Below, piece by piece: positions 32,956 through 40,785 of a stretch of 64,000 bases of DNA. Position 1 is the first letter of the stretch. Each line of letters opens with the position of its first letter. Origin of the DNA: Gemmatimonadaceae bacterium (lineage in GTDB: Bacteria > Gemmatimonadota > Gemmatimonadetes > Gemmatimonadales > Gemmatimonadaceae); contig WYBP01000011.1 in assembly GCA_011525845.1 (NCBI GenBank), positions 124,001-188,000 on the forward strand, given 5' to 3'. The notes beneath the pieces were generated by a model that saw only the letters and a list, made by a program, of their open reading frames with translations, made no database searches and was not told the DNA's origin. Both the position numbers and the translations under genes were made by a program.

Positions 32956-35900
32956 ATGACACCTGCCCCCCGCCGGTCCCATGCCTCGCGCGCGTTGCTC
33001 TGCGCGCTCCTCTCGCTCCCCCTCGCCGCGGGTGCACAGCGGCCGCGGACGATGCCCCCCGTGGCACTCCCCGCCGCGTACGACCCGACCCTCTACTCCT
33101 CGCCGGCCGCGACGGACAAGGCGCTCAAGGCGCTCCGCTGGCGCCTCGTGGGCCCCTTCCGCGGCGGGCGCGCCGTCGCGGTCGCGGGCGACCTCGCCAA
33201 GCCCTTCCTCTTCTACATGGGCTCCGTGAACGGCGGCGTCTGGCGCACCACCAACGGGGGCCAGACCTGGGAGAACCTCACCGACGGCAAGACCGACATC
33301 TCGTCCGTCGGGGCGATCGCGGTGGCGCCGAGCGACGCGAACGTCATCTACGTCGGCACGGGGGAGTCGTACCTGCGCGAGGACCTCACCTTCGGGACGG
33401 GCGTCTACCGCTCCACCGACGCGGGCCAGACCTGGCAGCACCTCGGCCTCACCGAGACGCACCAGATCACCGACGTGGTGATCGACCCGCGCGACCCGGA
33501 CCGCGTCTTCATCTCCGCGATCGGCCACGCCTTCGGCCCGAACCCGGAGCGCGGCGTCTTCCGCACCACGGACGGCGGGAGGAACTGGAAGAAGGTGCTC
33601 TTCATCGACGACTCCACGGGCGCCAACGACATCGCGATGGACCCGTCGAACCCGCGGATCCTCTACGCGTCGATGTACAAGTTCCAGCGCACCCCGTGGT
33701 CGATGCTCGCGGGCGGCGGCCGCAGCGGGATCTGGAAGTCCGTCGATGGCGGCGACACCTGGACCGAGCTCTCCAAGGCGCCAGGCGTGCCGCGCGGCCC
33801 GCTCGGCAAGATCGGGCTCGACGTCTCCCCAGCCGACCCGCAACGCATCTACGCCTCGATCGAGGCGCCGGACTCCACCGGCGGTTTCTTCCGCTCGGAC
33901 GACGCGGGGGCGAGTTGGACCCGCATGAACGACGACGCCCGGATGTGGGTGCGCAGCTGGTACTACTCGAGCGTCACCGCGGACCCGAAGAACGCCGATG
34001 TCGTGTACGTGATGAACCTGACGATCCTCAAGTCGATCGACGGCGGGAAGACGTTCAAGGAGATCGACGTGCTGCACGGCGACACGCACCGCCTCTGGAT
34101 CGATCCCGCGAATCCGGACCGGATGATCCTCGGCGACGACGGCGGTGCGACCGTGACCTTCGACGGCGCGAAGACCTGGTCCGACCAGCACAACCAGCCC
34201 ACGGCGCAGTTCTACCACGTCAACACCGACGACCAGTTCCCCTACCGCATCTACGGCGGCCAGCAGGACAACTCGGCGATCTCCATCGCCTCGCGCTCCG
34301 ACGAGGGCGGGATCGGCGTGCGCAACTACTTCAGCGTGGCGGGCTGCGAGAACGCGACCATCGCCTACGACCCGCGCAACCCGAACATCACCTACGGCGG
34401 CTGCTACCTCGGGATGTTCTCGCGCTACGACCACGACCGCCGGCAGGAACGGGACATCTCGGTGACGGACATCAACTGGGACGGCTACGCGGCGAAGGAC
34501 GTGCCCGAACGCTTCCAGTGGACCTTCCCCGTGCTCGTCTCGCGCCACGACCCGCGCACGCTCTACGTCACGTCGCAGCACGTCTGGCGCACCCGCGACG
34601 AGGGGCAGACCTGGCAACGGATCAGCCCGGACCTCACGCACGCCGACCCCGCGACACTCGGGCACACGGGCGGCCCGGTGCACGGCGAGATGACCGGCGC
34701 CGAGTGGTACGGCACGATCTACGCGTTCGCCGAGTCACCGCGCGTGGCGGGTGTGCTCTGGGCGGGGTCGGACGACGGTCGCATCCACCTCTCGCGCGAC
34801 GCGGGCGCCACCTGGACGGACGTCACGCCTCCCGGCTACGGCAAGTTCACGCGCACGGCGCACATCGATGCGTCCCCGCACGATCCGGCGGTGGTGTACG
34901 TGGCCGCGAACCGGTACCAGCAGGACGACTTCGCGCCCTACCTCTGGAAGAGCGCGGACTATGGCCGCACCTGGACGGCGATCACGCGCGGCATCCCGCG
35001 CAGCGCCTACACGCGCGTGGTGCGCGAGGACCCCGCGCGCCGCGGCCTGCTCTACGCGGGCACCGAGTACGGCGTCTGGGTCTCGATGGACGACGGCGCG
35101 AACTGGCAGCCGCTGCAGCTGAACCTGCCGCGGTCGAGCGTGCGCGACCTCAAGGTGCAGGGGAACGACCTCGTCGCCGCGACGCACGGACGCTCCTTCT
35201 GGGTGATCGACGACCTGTCGCCGATCCGGCAGCTGGCCGACAGCGTGATGCGCAAGGCCGCGCACCTCTTCCAGCCGGCCACGGCGCTGCTCTGGAGCGG
35301 CGCGCGCGGCGGGAACGGCACCGGGGAGAACCCGCCGAGCGGCGTGCTGGTGGACTACTGGCTGCGCGAGGCGGCGCCGGGGAAGGTGCGGCTGGAGTTC
35401 ACGGACGCGCAGGGCACCGTCCTGCGGTCGTTCGCGAGCGCAGACTCCGCGGCCACCGCGGACAGCATCTCGTACACGCCGGCGGACTCGATGCCGCGGA
35501 CGCGCGCCGGGACCAACCGCTTCGTCTGGAACCTGCGCACGAAGTCGGCGAGCAAGCTCCCCAACACCGTGCTCGACTTCGGGACGCTGCGCGGCGCCTG
35601 GGTGCCCCCGGGCGACTACGGCGTCCGGCTCATCGTCGGTGCGGACACGATGACGCGGCGGTTCAAGGTGGCCGCCGACCCGCGCGTCGCGACGAGCACG
35701 GCCGACCTCGCGGCACAGTACGCCGCCGCGCGCCGCACGATCGACCGCATCGACGAGATCGTGGAGAACGTGAAGCGCGTGGAGGACCTGCAGTCCCAGA
35801 TCGACGACCGCACGAAACGTCCCGCGGACAGCGCGGCGACCGCCCGGCTCGCTGCCGACGCCAAGGCGACGCGCGCGCAGCTGGAGGCGGTGCGCGCCGA

Positions 35901-36177
35901 GCTCTACGAGGTGGGCTGCCACGTGGACCAGTGCACGCTCGACATGCCGGTGAAGCTCTACAACAAGTTCATCACGCTGAACATGCAGCTGCAGACCGGC
36001 GCGTACCCACCGACGCAGGCGCACGGGCAGGTGTACGACGGGCTCAAGGCGCAGCTCGATGCGCGGCTGCAGGAGCTGGAGCGGATCGAGGCGGAGGACA
36101 TCCCGCGGCTCAACCGGGTGCTCGAGGCGCTCGGGCTGCCGGCGCTCTACGTCAAGCCGAGGAAGCCGATCGCGTGA
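32956..36177 (+). CDS. Exported sortilin/BNR-type beta-propeller protein, 1073 residues
   Basis: A very large secreted protein: signal peptide (RALLCALLSLPLAAGAQ), then about 700 residues of beta-propeller blades with Asp-box motifs (GVWRTTNGGQTWENL, GVYRSTDAGQTWQHL, GVFRTTDGGRNWKKV, GIWKSVDGGDTWTEL). A beta-rich domain (about 790-900) and a helical, probably coiled-coil region (about 915-1060: IDRIDEIVENVKRVEDLQSQ) follow. It resembles VPS10/sortilin-like 'glycosyl hydrolase' proteins, abundant in Gemmatimonadetes and Bacteroidetes, for which no enzymatic activity is proven. A paralogue is encoded at 54854-58141. It ends at a strong bidirectional hairpin. Confidence 0.87.
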   Translation: MTPAPRRSHASRALLCALLSLPLAAGAQRPRTMPPVALPAAYDPTLYSSPAATDKALKALRWRLVGPFRGGRAVAVAGDLAKPFLFYMGSVNGGVWRTTNGGQTWENLTDGKTDISSVGAIAVAPSDANVIYVGTGESYLREDLTFGTGVYRSTDAGQTWQHLGLTETHQITDVVIDPRDPDRVFISAIGHAFGPNPERGVFRTTDGGRNWKKVLFIDDSTGANDIAMDPSNPRILYASMYKFQRTPWSMLAGGGRSGIWKSVDGGDTWTELSKAPGVPRGPLGKIGLDVSPADPQRIYASIEAPDSTGGFFRSDDAGASWTRMNDDARMWVRSWYYSSVTADPKNADVVYVMNLTILKSIDGGKTFKEIDVLHGDTHRLWIDPANPDRMILGDDGGATVTFDGAKTWSDQHNQPTAQFYHVNTDDQFPYRIYGGQQDNSAISIASRSDEGGIGVRNYFSVAGCENATIAYDPRNPNITYGGCYLGMFSRYDHDRRQERDISVTDINWDGYAAKDVPERFQWTFPVLVSRHDPRTLYVTSQHVWRTRDEGQTWQRISPDLTHADPATLGHTGGPVHGEMTGAEWYGTIYAFAESPRVAGVLWAGSDDGRIHLSRDAGATWTDVTPPGYGKFTRTAHIDASPHDPAVVYVAANRYQQDDFAPYLWKSADYGRTWTAITRGIPRSAYTRVVREDPARRGLLYAGTEYGVWVSMDDGANWQPLQLNLPRSSVRDLKVQGNDLVAATHGRSFWVIDDLSPIRQLADSVMRKAAHLFQPATALLWSGARGGNGTGENPPSGVLVDYWLREAAPGKVRLEFTDAQGTVLRSFASADSAATADSISYTPADSMPRTRAGTNRFVWNLRTKSASKLPNTVLDFGTLRGAWVPPGDYGVRLIVGADTMTRRFKVAADPRVATSTADLAAQYAAARRTIDRIDEIVENVKRVEDLQSQIDDRTKRPADSAATARLAADAKATRAQLEAVRAELYEVGCHVDQCTLDMPVKLYNKFITLNMQLQTGAYPPTQAHGQVYDGLKAQLDARLQELERIEAEDIPRLNRVLEALGLPALYVKPRKPIA

Positions 36178-36188
36178 ACTGACACGCG

Positions 36189-36226
36189 GCGCTGACCGGT
36201 GCGCGCGAGTGCGCGCCGGTCAGCGC
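36189..36226. terminator. Strong bidirectional hairpin between convergent genes
   Basis: GCGCTGACCG (36189-36198) pairs perfectly with CGGTCAGCGC (36217-36226). Inside, GCGCGC (36201-36206) pairs with GCGCGC (36211-36216) across a GAGT loop, leaving a 2-nt bulge. It fills the 49-bp gap between the BNR-protein stop and the arylsulfotransferase-like stop. No U-tract follows on either strand. Confidence 0.7.
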
Positions 36227-37630
36227 TCAGGGCGAGCGGAAGGTCCCCGGCTGCTCGCCGAGGAGCGACGCGACCGGCGTGACCCGGTAGAGGCGCGTGA
36301 GCTCCGGGCCGACGTTCAGCCGCCACACCACCCCGCCTGCCGGATCGACCTCGACGGCCGTGATCGGGCCCGTGGAGGAGTTCTGGCCAGCGAGCATGCC
36401 GAAGAGCACGGTGGTGTTCCCGTTCGCGTGCCGTCGCGCCGAGCCGACGAGCGAGGCGTAGATGTCGGGGGAGTGCCGATACTGCCAGGCGCGGGTCGCG
36501 GTGCCGGCGGGCACGTCGATCGCGTACTCGATCGCGCGCGTGTACGCCCCGCCCGGGCGCTCCCAGCCGTTGTCATAGACGAGGACGCGGTTCAGCGTGG
36601 GCTCCGATACGTAGTGCTGCCCGAGCGCGCGGTCCGAGTCGGCGACGGCGAGCGTGCCCGTGGGACCGCCGAGCCGCCACTCGACGCTGCCGAAGTCGGG
36701 CGCGATAGAGATGATGTGGTCCGCGTTGCGCAGCGACATCAGCACGTTCCCGCGCGGGCCGTAGCTGATCCCGTTCCCGTGCAGCCAGTTCCCCGGCACC
36801 GAGCGGGAGCCGCGCAGGGTGTTCCAGTCGAGGAAGTCGAAGGCGCTCCACCGCTTCGCCACGGCGCCCGTCTCCGGCGTCCACTCCCAGAGCGCCTCCC
36901 CCACCACGGAGTCCGCGCCGATGAGGCGCGTCTCGTTGGCGATGAAGAGCAGGTGGTCGTTGGGCATCGCGATCACGTCGTGATGGATCCGCCCGTACGC
37001 GGTCGCGGCGGTGGCCTGTGGCAGCTGGTGCGCGATGGACCCGTCGATGCGGTACGACACCAGCCCGAGGGCGGCATCGTTGAGCACGAACTCCCCGTTC
37101 GCGCGCCGCGTGGCGCCGAAGAGCGAGCCCGTCATCGGGAGCCATCCCGCGATCTCCCCCTGCTCCACCATCAGCAGGCCGCCGAAGCCGGTGGCGGCGA
37201 CCACCTCCACGAGCGCCACGGGGAGCGTGGGCGTGCCGCTCGCCACCAGACCCGCCTGGATCGCCGCCAGCGCCTGCGGCAACAGGCCGGTCTGGAAGGC
37301 GATCCGGAAGGGCGCGGCGGTCGTGCCGGGCACGTACGCCTCGAGCGCGTACGCCCGATTGGCCCGCAGCCGCGGCAGCAGGAGCCGGTGCACGAGTGCG
37401 ATCGAATCGGCACGGACGGTCAGCACCGGTGTCCCCGTGCCGCCGTACGTCACCGCGACGGCGTCCGCCCGGCGCAGCTCGACCGTCACGGCCCGCACGG
37501 AGGAGCCGTCGATCGAGTCGACGCGCACGGCGCGCACGTCGCCGGTGTCGCTCGTGGGCGCGCTGGGATCTGCGCACGCGGCCAGGAAGAGCGCGAGCGC
37601 GAGGAGTCCGGGGAACGGCGGGCATCTCAC
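36227..37630 (-). CDS. Arylsulfotransferase (ASST)-like lipoprotein
   Basis: A 467-residue exported protein. The start is taken as GTG 37630, which opens a short lipoprotein signal (VRCPPFPGLLALALFLAAC); no ATG suits this frame. An Ig-like N-domain (about 35-120) precedes a beta-propeller with ASST features: GRIHHDVIAMPNDHLLFIANE (with the candidate catalytic His), NWLHGNGISYGPRGNVLMSLRN and HYVSEPTLNRVLVYDNG. ASST transfers sulfate between phenolic compounds in the periplasm; many related propellers have unknown chemistry. It converges on the BNR-protein gene with a shared hairpin. The start and substrate are the uncertain points. Confidence 0.83.
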   Translation of the reverse strand: MRCPPFPGLLALALFLAACADPSAPTSDTGDVRAVRVDSIDGSSVRAVTVELRRADAVAVTYGGTGTPVLTVRADSIALVHRLLLPRLRANRAYALEAYVPGTTAAPFRIAFQTGLLPQALAAIQAGLVASGTPTLPVALVEVVAATGFGGLLMVEQGEIAGWLPMTGSLFGATRRANGEFVLNDAALGLVSYRIDGSIAHQLPQATAATAYGRIHHDVIAMPNDHLLFIANETRLIGADSVVGEALWEWTPETGAVAKRWSAFDFLDWNTLRGSRSVPGNWLHGNGISYGPRGNVLMSLRNADHIISIAPDFGSVEWRLGGPTGTLAVADSDRALGQHYVSEPTLNRVLVYDNGWERPGGAYTRAIEYAIDVPAGTATRAWQYRHSPDIYASLVGSARRHANGNTTVLFGMLAGQNSSTGPITAVEVDPAGGVVWRLNVGPELTRLYRVTPVASLLGEQPGTFRSP

Positions 37631-37675
37631 GTCCGGGAATCTGGAGGCCGGCGTCACCCCGGCAACTCCCGGGCT

Positions 37676-37708
37676 CCGTGGGATCCGCGGCACCCGCGCA
37701 CCCCACGG
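37676..37708. repeat. Inverted repeat in divergent ASST/DUF1304 intergenic region
   Basis: CCGTGGG (37676-37682) and CCCACGG (37702-37708) are perfect 7-bp arms, 19 nt apart, with additional GC-rich complementarity inside. It lies 46 bp upstream of both the ASST-like GTG and the DUF1304 ATG. Operator or transcript hairpin; no evidence favours either. Confidence 0.35.
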
Positions 37709-37753
37709 GGCGCCACGCGGCCGTATCTTCGGGAGTCCCCCGCCCACCCCGCC

Positions 37754-38113
37754 ATGGCCTTCCGCATCCTCGCCGACATCCTCGTCACCCTCGTCGCGCT
37801 CCTGCACGTGGGGTTCCTCGTGCTCGAGATGTTCCTCTGGAACCATCCCGTGGGCCGCAACGTCTTCCGGCTGGATCCCGAGTTCGCCGCTCGCTCGGCG
37901 ACGCTGGCGGCGAACCAGGGACTGTACAACGGCTTCCTGGCCGCCGGCCTCATCTGGGGCCTCGTGGCGGCGCGGCCGGACGTCATGCTCTTCTTCCTGG
38001 GGTGCGTGATCGTGGCGGGCGTCTACGGAGGCCTCACCGTGAAGCCGACGATCTTCGTCACGCAGGGCGTGCCTGCCATCGTCGCGCTCGTGGCCGTCCT
38101 CGTCGGCTGGTGA
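37754..38113 (+). CDS. DUF1304 family membrane protein
   Basis: A 119-residue inner-membrane protein with four predicted helices. The family pattern is plain: ALLHVGFLVLEMFLWNHPVGRNVFRL near the N-terminus (here split by one helix), LAANQGLYNGFLAAGLIWGL in the middle and GGLTVKPTIFVTQGVPAIVAL at the end. Function is unknown for the family. It stands alone, divergent from the ASST-like gene and converging on the SDR gene. Confidence 0.88.
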   Translation: MAFRILADILVTLVALLHVGFLVLEMFLWNHPVGRNVFRLDPEFAARSATLAANQGLYNGFLAAGLIWGLVAARPDVMLFFLGCVIVAGVYGGLTVKPTIFVTQGVPAIVALVAVLVGW

Positions 38114-38154
38114 GGTGGGGCGCGGCGCGCGGCCGTGCGGCGGCGGCGCGCGCG

Positions 38155-38901
38155 TCAGGGTCCTTGCCCGATCCCCTCGAAGTAGGCGACGACACGGTCG
38201 TGCGACTCCGGCCGCGTGTACACGTCGGTCGCTCGCGTCTCCATCACCCGCAGGATCACGTCGGCGACCTGCTCCGCGTCCTGCCCCTGCGGGAAGCTGC
38301 GTGAGGGCGGGCCCCCATGGTGCGCGTTCGTGCCGAACTCCGTGTACACCAGGCCGGGGGAGACCAGGGAGACGGTGATCCCCGGGTGCTCCGCGGCGAG
38401 CTCGTCCCGGAAGTTCGCGGTGAGCGCGTTCAGGAAGTGCTTCGCCCCGCTGTAGGCGGCGCGGTGCACCGCGTACGGGACGCGCGCGAGCATCGAGGAG
38501 ACGTTGATCACCTGCCCCCCACCCCGGGCGCGGAAGTGCGGGAGCACCTCCTGCATCCCGTACAGCGCGCTCAGCACGTTCACGCGCATCATCAGGTCGA
38601 TGTCCTCGTCCGTGAGCTGCGAGGGTGGCCGCGTGATCCCGCGCCCGACGTTGTTCACCCAGACGTCGATCCGCCCGAAGTGCGCGACGCCGGCGGCGAC
38701 GGCGCGGCGCACCTCGGGCCGCGAGGTGACGTCCGCCACGTGCACGAACGCGCGCGGGCCGCAGCGCGCCGCGACCTCGCGGAGCCGCTCCTCGGTGCGT
38801 GCCACCAGCATGACGGCGTGGCCGGCCGCCGCCGCCCGCTCCGCGAGCGCCGCGCCGATCCCGCTGCTCGCACCGGTGACCACCACGACGCGCTCGGTCA
38901 T
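38155..38901 (-). CDS. Short-chain dehydrogenase/reductase (SDR)
   Basis: A 248-residue classical SDR. Cofactor motif TGASSGIG at 10-17, NNVG at 83-86, catalytic Ser135/136 in INVSS, and Tyr150-x3-Lys154 in AAYSGAKHF. Arg35-Thr36 after the second strand (LVAR) suggests NADP preference. The C-terminal part (SLVSPGLVYTEFGT, RSFPQGQDAEQVADVIL) resembles the YqjQ/DltE-like group with unknown alcohol or ketone substrates. ATG 38901 has GAGAGGG 5 bp upstream; the longer frame to 39162 overlaps the divergent ABC gene. Only 49 bp separate the two divergent starts. Confidence 0.9.
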   Translation of the reverse strand: MTERVVVVTGASSGIGAALAERAAAAGHAVMLVARTEERLREVAARCGPRAFVHVADVTSRPEVRRAVAAGVAHFGRIDVWVNNVGRGITRPPSQLTDEDIDLMMRVNVLSALYGMQEVLPHFRARGGGQVINVSSMLARVPYAVHRAAYSGAKHFLNALTANFRDELAAEHPGITVSLVSPGLVYTEFGTNAHHGGPPSRSFPQGQDAEQVADVILRVMETRATDVYTRPESHDRVVAYFEGIGQGP

Positions 38902-38950
38902 CCCGCCCTCTCGATGGAAGTGGACCCGTCCGGAGGATACATTCGGCGCC

Positions 38951-40765
38951 ATGGAGACGACACCCACCGGAGGCGTGAGCCGCGCGCAGCGCGTCAGCCG
39001 CAACCTCCGGAAGGGACTCGACCTCGCGTGGGCGGCGTCGCCGGGGTCGCTCGTCCGCTTCACCGTCCTCGGGATGGTCAACGCGGCGATGCCGCCGCTG
39101 GCCGTCTGGCTCGGCGCGACGCTCGTCAACCGGATCGCCCAGGCCCGGCTGCTCGAGCTCACCTTCGCGGACCTCTTCCCCCTGGTCGCCGGGCTCTGGC
39201 TCGTGACCGCGGTGCAGCGCGCGATCGGCGCCTACATGGGGTACGGGCGCGAGCTCTTCGTGCGGCGCGTGCAGCTCGAGGCCGAGCACCGCCTGCTCAC
39301 GCAGGCGGCGAAGGTGGACATCGGCCACTTCGACAACTCCAACTGGCACGACCGCCTGGCGCGCGCGAAGCGCGACGTCTCGTGGCGGCCCGGCGACCTG
39401 ACCTGGTCCCTCCTCGGCCTCACGGGGAACGTGGCGACCATCGTCCTCATGGCCTCGCTGCTCGCGAGCCTCCACTGGATCCTCGTGGTGCTCGCGCTCG
39501 CGGCCTCCTTCCTCGCGCTCCTGCTCGACCGCCGTGTGACGACGAAGATGTACGAGTACTACTACCAGGAGACGCCCGAGGAGCGCGAGCGCGAGTACCT
39601 GGGGGACCTCCTGGTGCAGCCCCGCACCACGAAGGAGATCCGCGCGTTCGTGCTGGCCGACTACCTGCTCGACCGGCACCAGCGGATCTCCGAGTACCTG
39701 TTCGAGCAGCGCAGGAAGATGTACCGCACCGGCGCACGGACCTCGCTCCTGACGGGGCTCGTGACGGGCACGAGCCTCGCGCTCGCGTACGCGTTCGTCG
39801 CCTGGCGTGGCGTGGTCGGCACGATCGATCCGGGCGGCGTGGTGCTGGTGATCGGTGCCTTCGCCTCGGTCTCGAGCACGCTCGGGACCGTGTCGAGCAC
39901 CTTCGTCGCCGTGGACCAGCACACGACCTTCCTCGACGACTACTTCTCCTTCCTCGCCATCGAGCCGCTCGTCACCGTGCCCGCCGAGCCGGTGACGCTC
40001 CCCGAGCGCCTCGCGGGCGGGATCGTGTTCGACGACGTGACCTTCAGCTATCCCGGGGGCCACGCCCCGGCGGTGGACCATCTCTCGCTCGAGATCCGGC
40101 CGGGCGAGCTGATCGCGCTGGTCGGAGAGAATGGCGCGGGGAAGAGCAGCCTCGTGAAGCTCCTGCTCCGCTTCTACGACCCCACGCAGGGGAGCATCCG
40201 GCTCGGCGGCCTCGACCTTCGGCAGATCCGCCCGGAGGAGCTGCGCGAGCGGGTCGGCGTGCTCTTCCAGGACTTCGCCACCTACGAGCTCACGGTGCGT
40301 GAGAACGTGCTGATGGGGCGTGCGAACCGGTCACCGGACGACGACCGGGTGCTCAAGGCGCTGCGCGACGCCCGCGCCGACCGGCTGGTCCAGCAGCTCC
40401 CCAGGGGCCTCGATTCGCGCACGGGCCGCCTCTTCGAGGGGGGACACGACCTCTCGGGCGGCGAATGGCAGCGTCTCGCGCTGGCGCGGATCATGTACCG
40501 CGACGCGGACGTCTGGATCCTCGACGAGCCGACCTCCTCGCTCGACCCCGAGGCGGAGGCGGCGGTGTTCGCCGAGCTCAAGGCGAACCTGCGCGGTCGG
40601 ATCGGGATCGTCATCTCGCACCGCTTCTCCACGGTGCGCGTCGCCGACCGCATCGCGGTGATCGACGACGGCCGCGTCACCGAGCTCGGCACGCACGCGG
40701 AACTGCTCGCCGCGAGGGGGCGGTACGCGCGACTCTTCGAGCTGCAGGCCTCGGGCTACCGGTAG
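38951..40765 (+). CDS. ABC transporter, fused membrane and ATPase domains (exporter type)
   Basis: A 604-residue half-transporter that probably works as a homodimer. Residues about 20-330 form the membrane domain with six hydrophobic segments. Residues about 355-604 form the nucleotide-binding domain with Walker A GENGAGKSS (Lys398), Q-loop LFQDFATYELTV, signature LSGGEWQR, Walker B VWILDEPTSSLD and switch His in VISHRFSTV. The membrane domain resembles exporters near peptide or lantibiotic genes (KVDIGHFDNSNWHDRLARA), but no precursor peptide is seen nearby. Substrate unknown. Confidence 0.9.
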   Translation: METTPTGGVSRAQRVSRNLRKGLDLAWAASPGSLVRFTVLGMVNAAMPPLAVWLGATLVNRIAQARLLELTFADLFPLVAGLWLVTAVQRAIGAYMGYGRELFVRRVQLEAEHRLLTQAAKVDIGHFDNSNWHDRLARAKRDVSWRPGDLTWSLLGLTGNVATIVLMASLLASLHWILVVLALAASFLALLLDRRVTTKMYEYYYQETPEEREREYLGDLLVQPRTTKEIRAFVLADYLLDRHQRISEYLFEQRRKMYRTGARTSLLTGLVTGTSLALAYAFVAWRGVVGTIDPGGVVLVIGAFASVSSTLGTVSSTFVAVDQHTTFLDDYFSFLAIEPLVTVPAEPVTLPERLAGGIVFDDVTFSYPGGHAPAVDHLSLEIRPGELIALVGENGAGKSSLVKLLLRFYDPTQGSIRLGGLDLRQIRPEELRERVGVLFQDFATYELTVRENVLMGRANRSPDDDRVLKALRDARADRLVQQLPRGLDSRTGRLFEGGHDLSGGEWQRLALARIMYRDADVWILDEPTSSLDPEAEAAVFAELKANLRGRIGIVISHRFSTVRVADRIAVIDDGRVTELGTHAELLAARGRYARLFELQASGYR

Positions 40766-40785
40766 CGCCGGGCCGGCCCCGCGCT
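40764..40785. terminator. Hairpin between convergent genes
   Basis: A near-perfect 22-bp inverted repeat begins AGCGCCGGGCC and ends GGCCCCGCGCT, with one mismatch and a tight centre. It spans the gap between the ABC exporter stop (40763-40765) and the TonB-receptor stop (40785-40787), overlapping both. No U-tract. Confidence 0.55.

Noticed and set aside
36227-40081. 1284-residue minus-strand frame that reads through DUF1304, SDR and ABC regions
   Set aside because: Only the last 467 residues are real (arylsulfotransferase-like, from GTG 37630); the rest is antisense to the ABC exporter gene or runs through the SDR in another frame.
38951-40765. Lantibiotic or RiPP cluster around the ABC exporter
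   Set aside because: No precursor peptide with a leader, no modification enzyme and no protease partner is seen within several kb; the flanking SDR is divergent.
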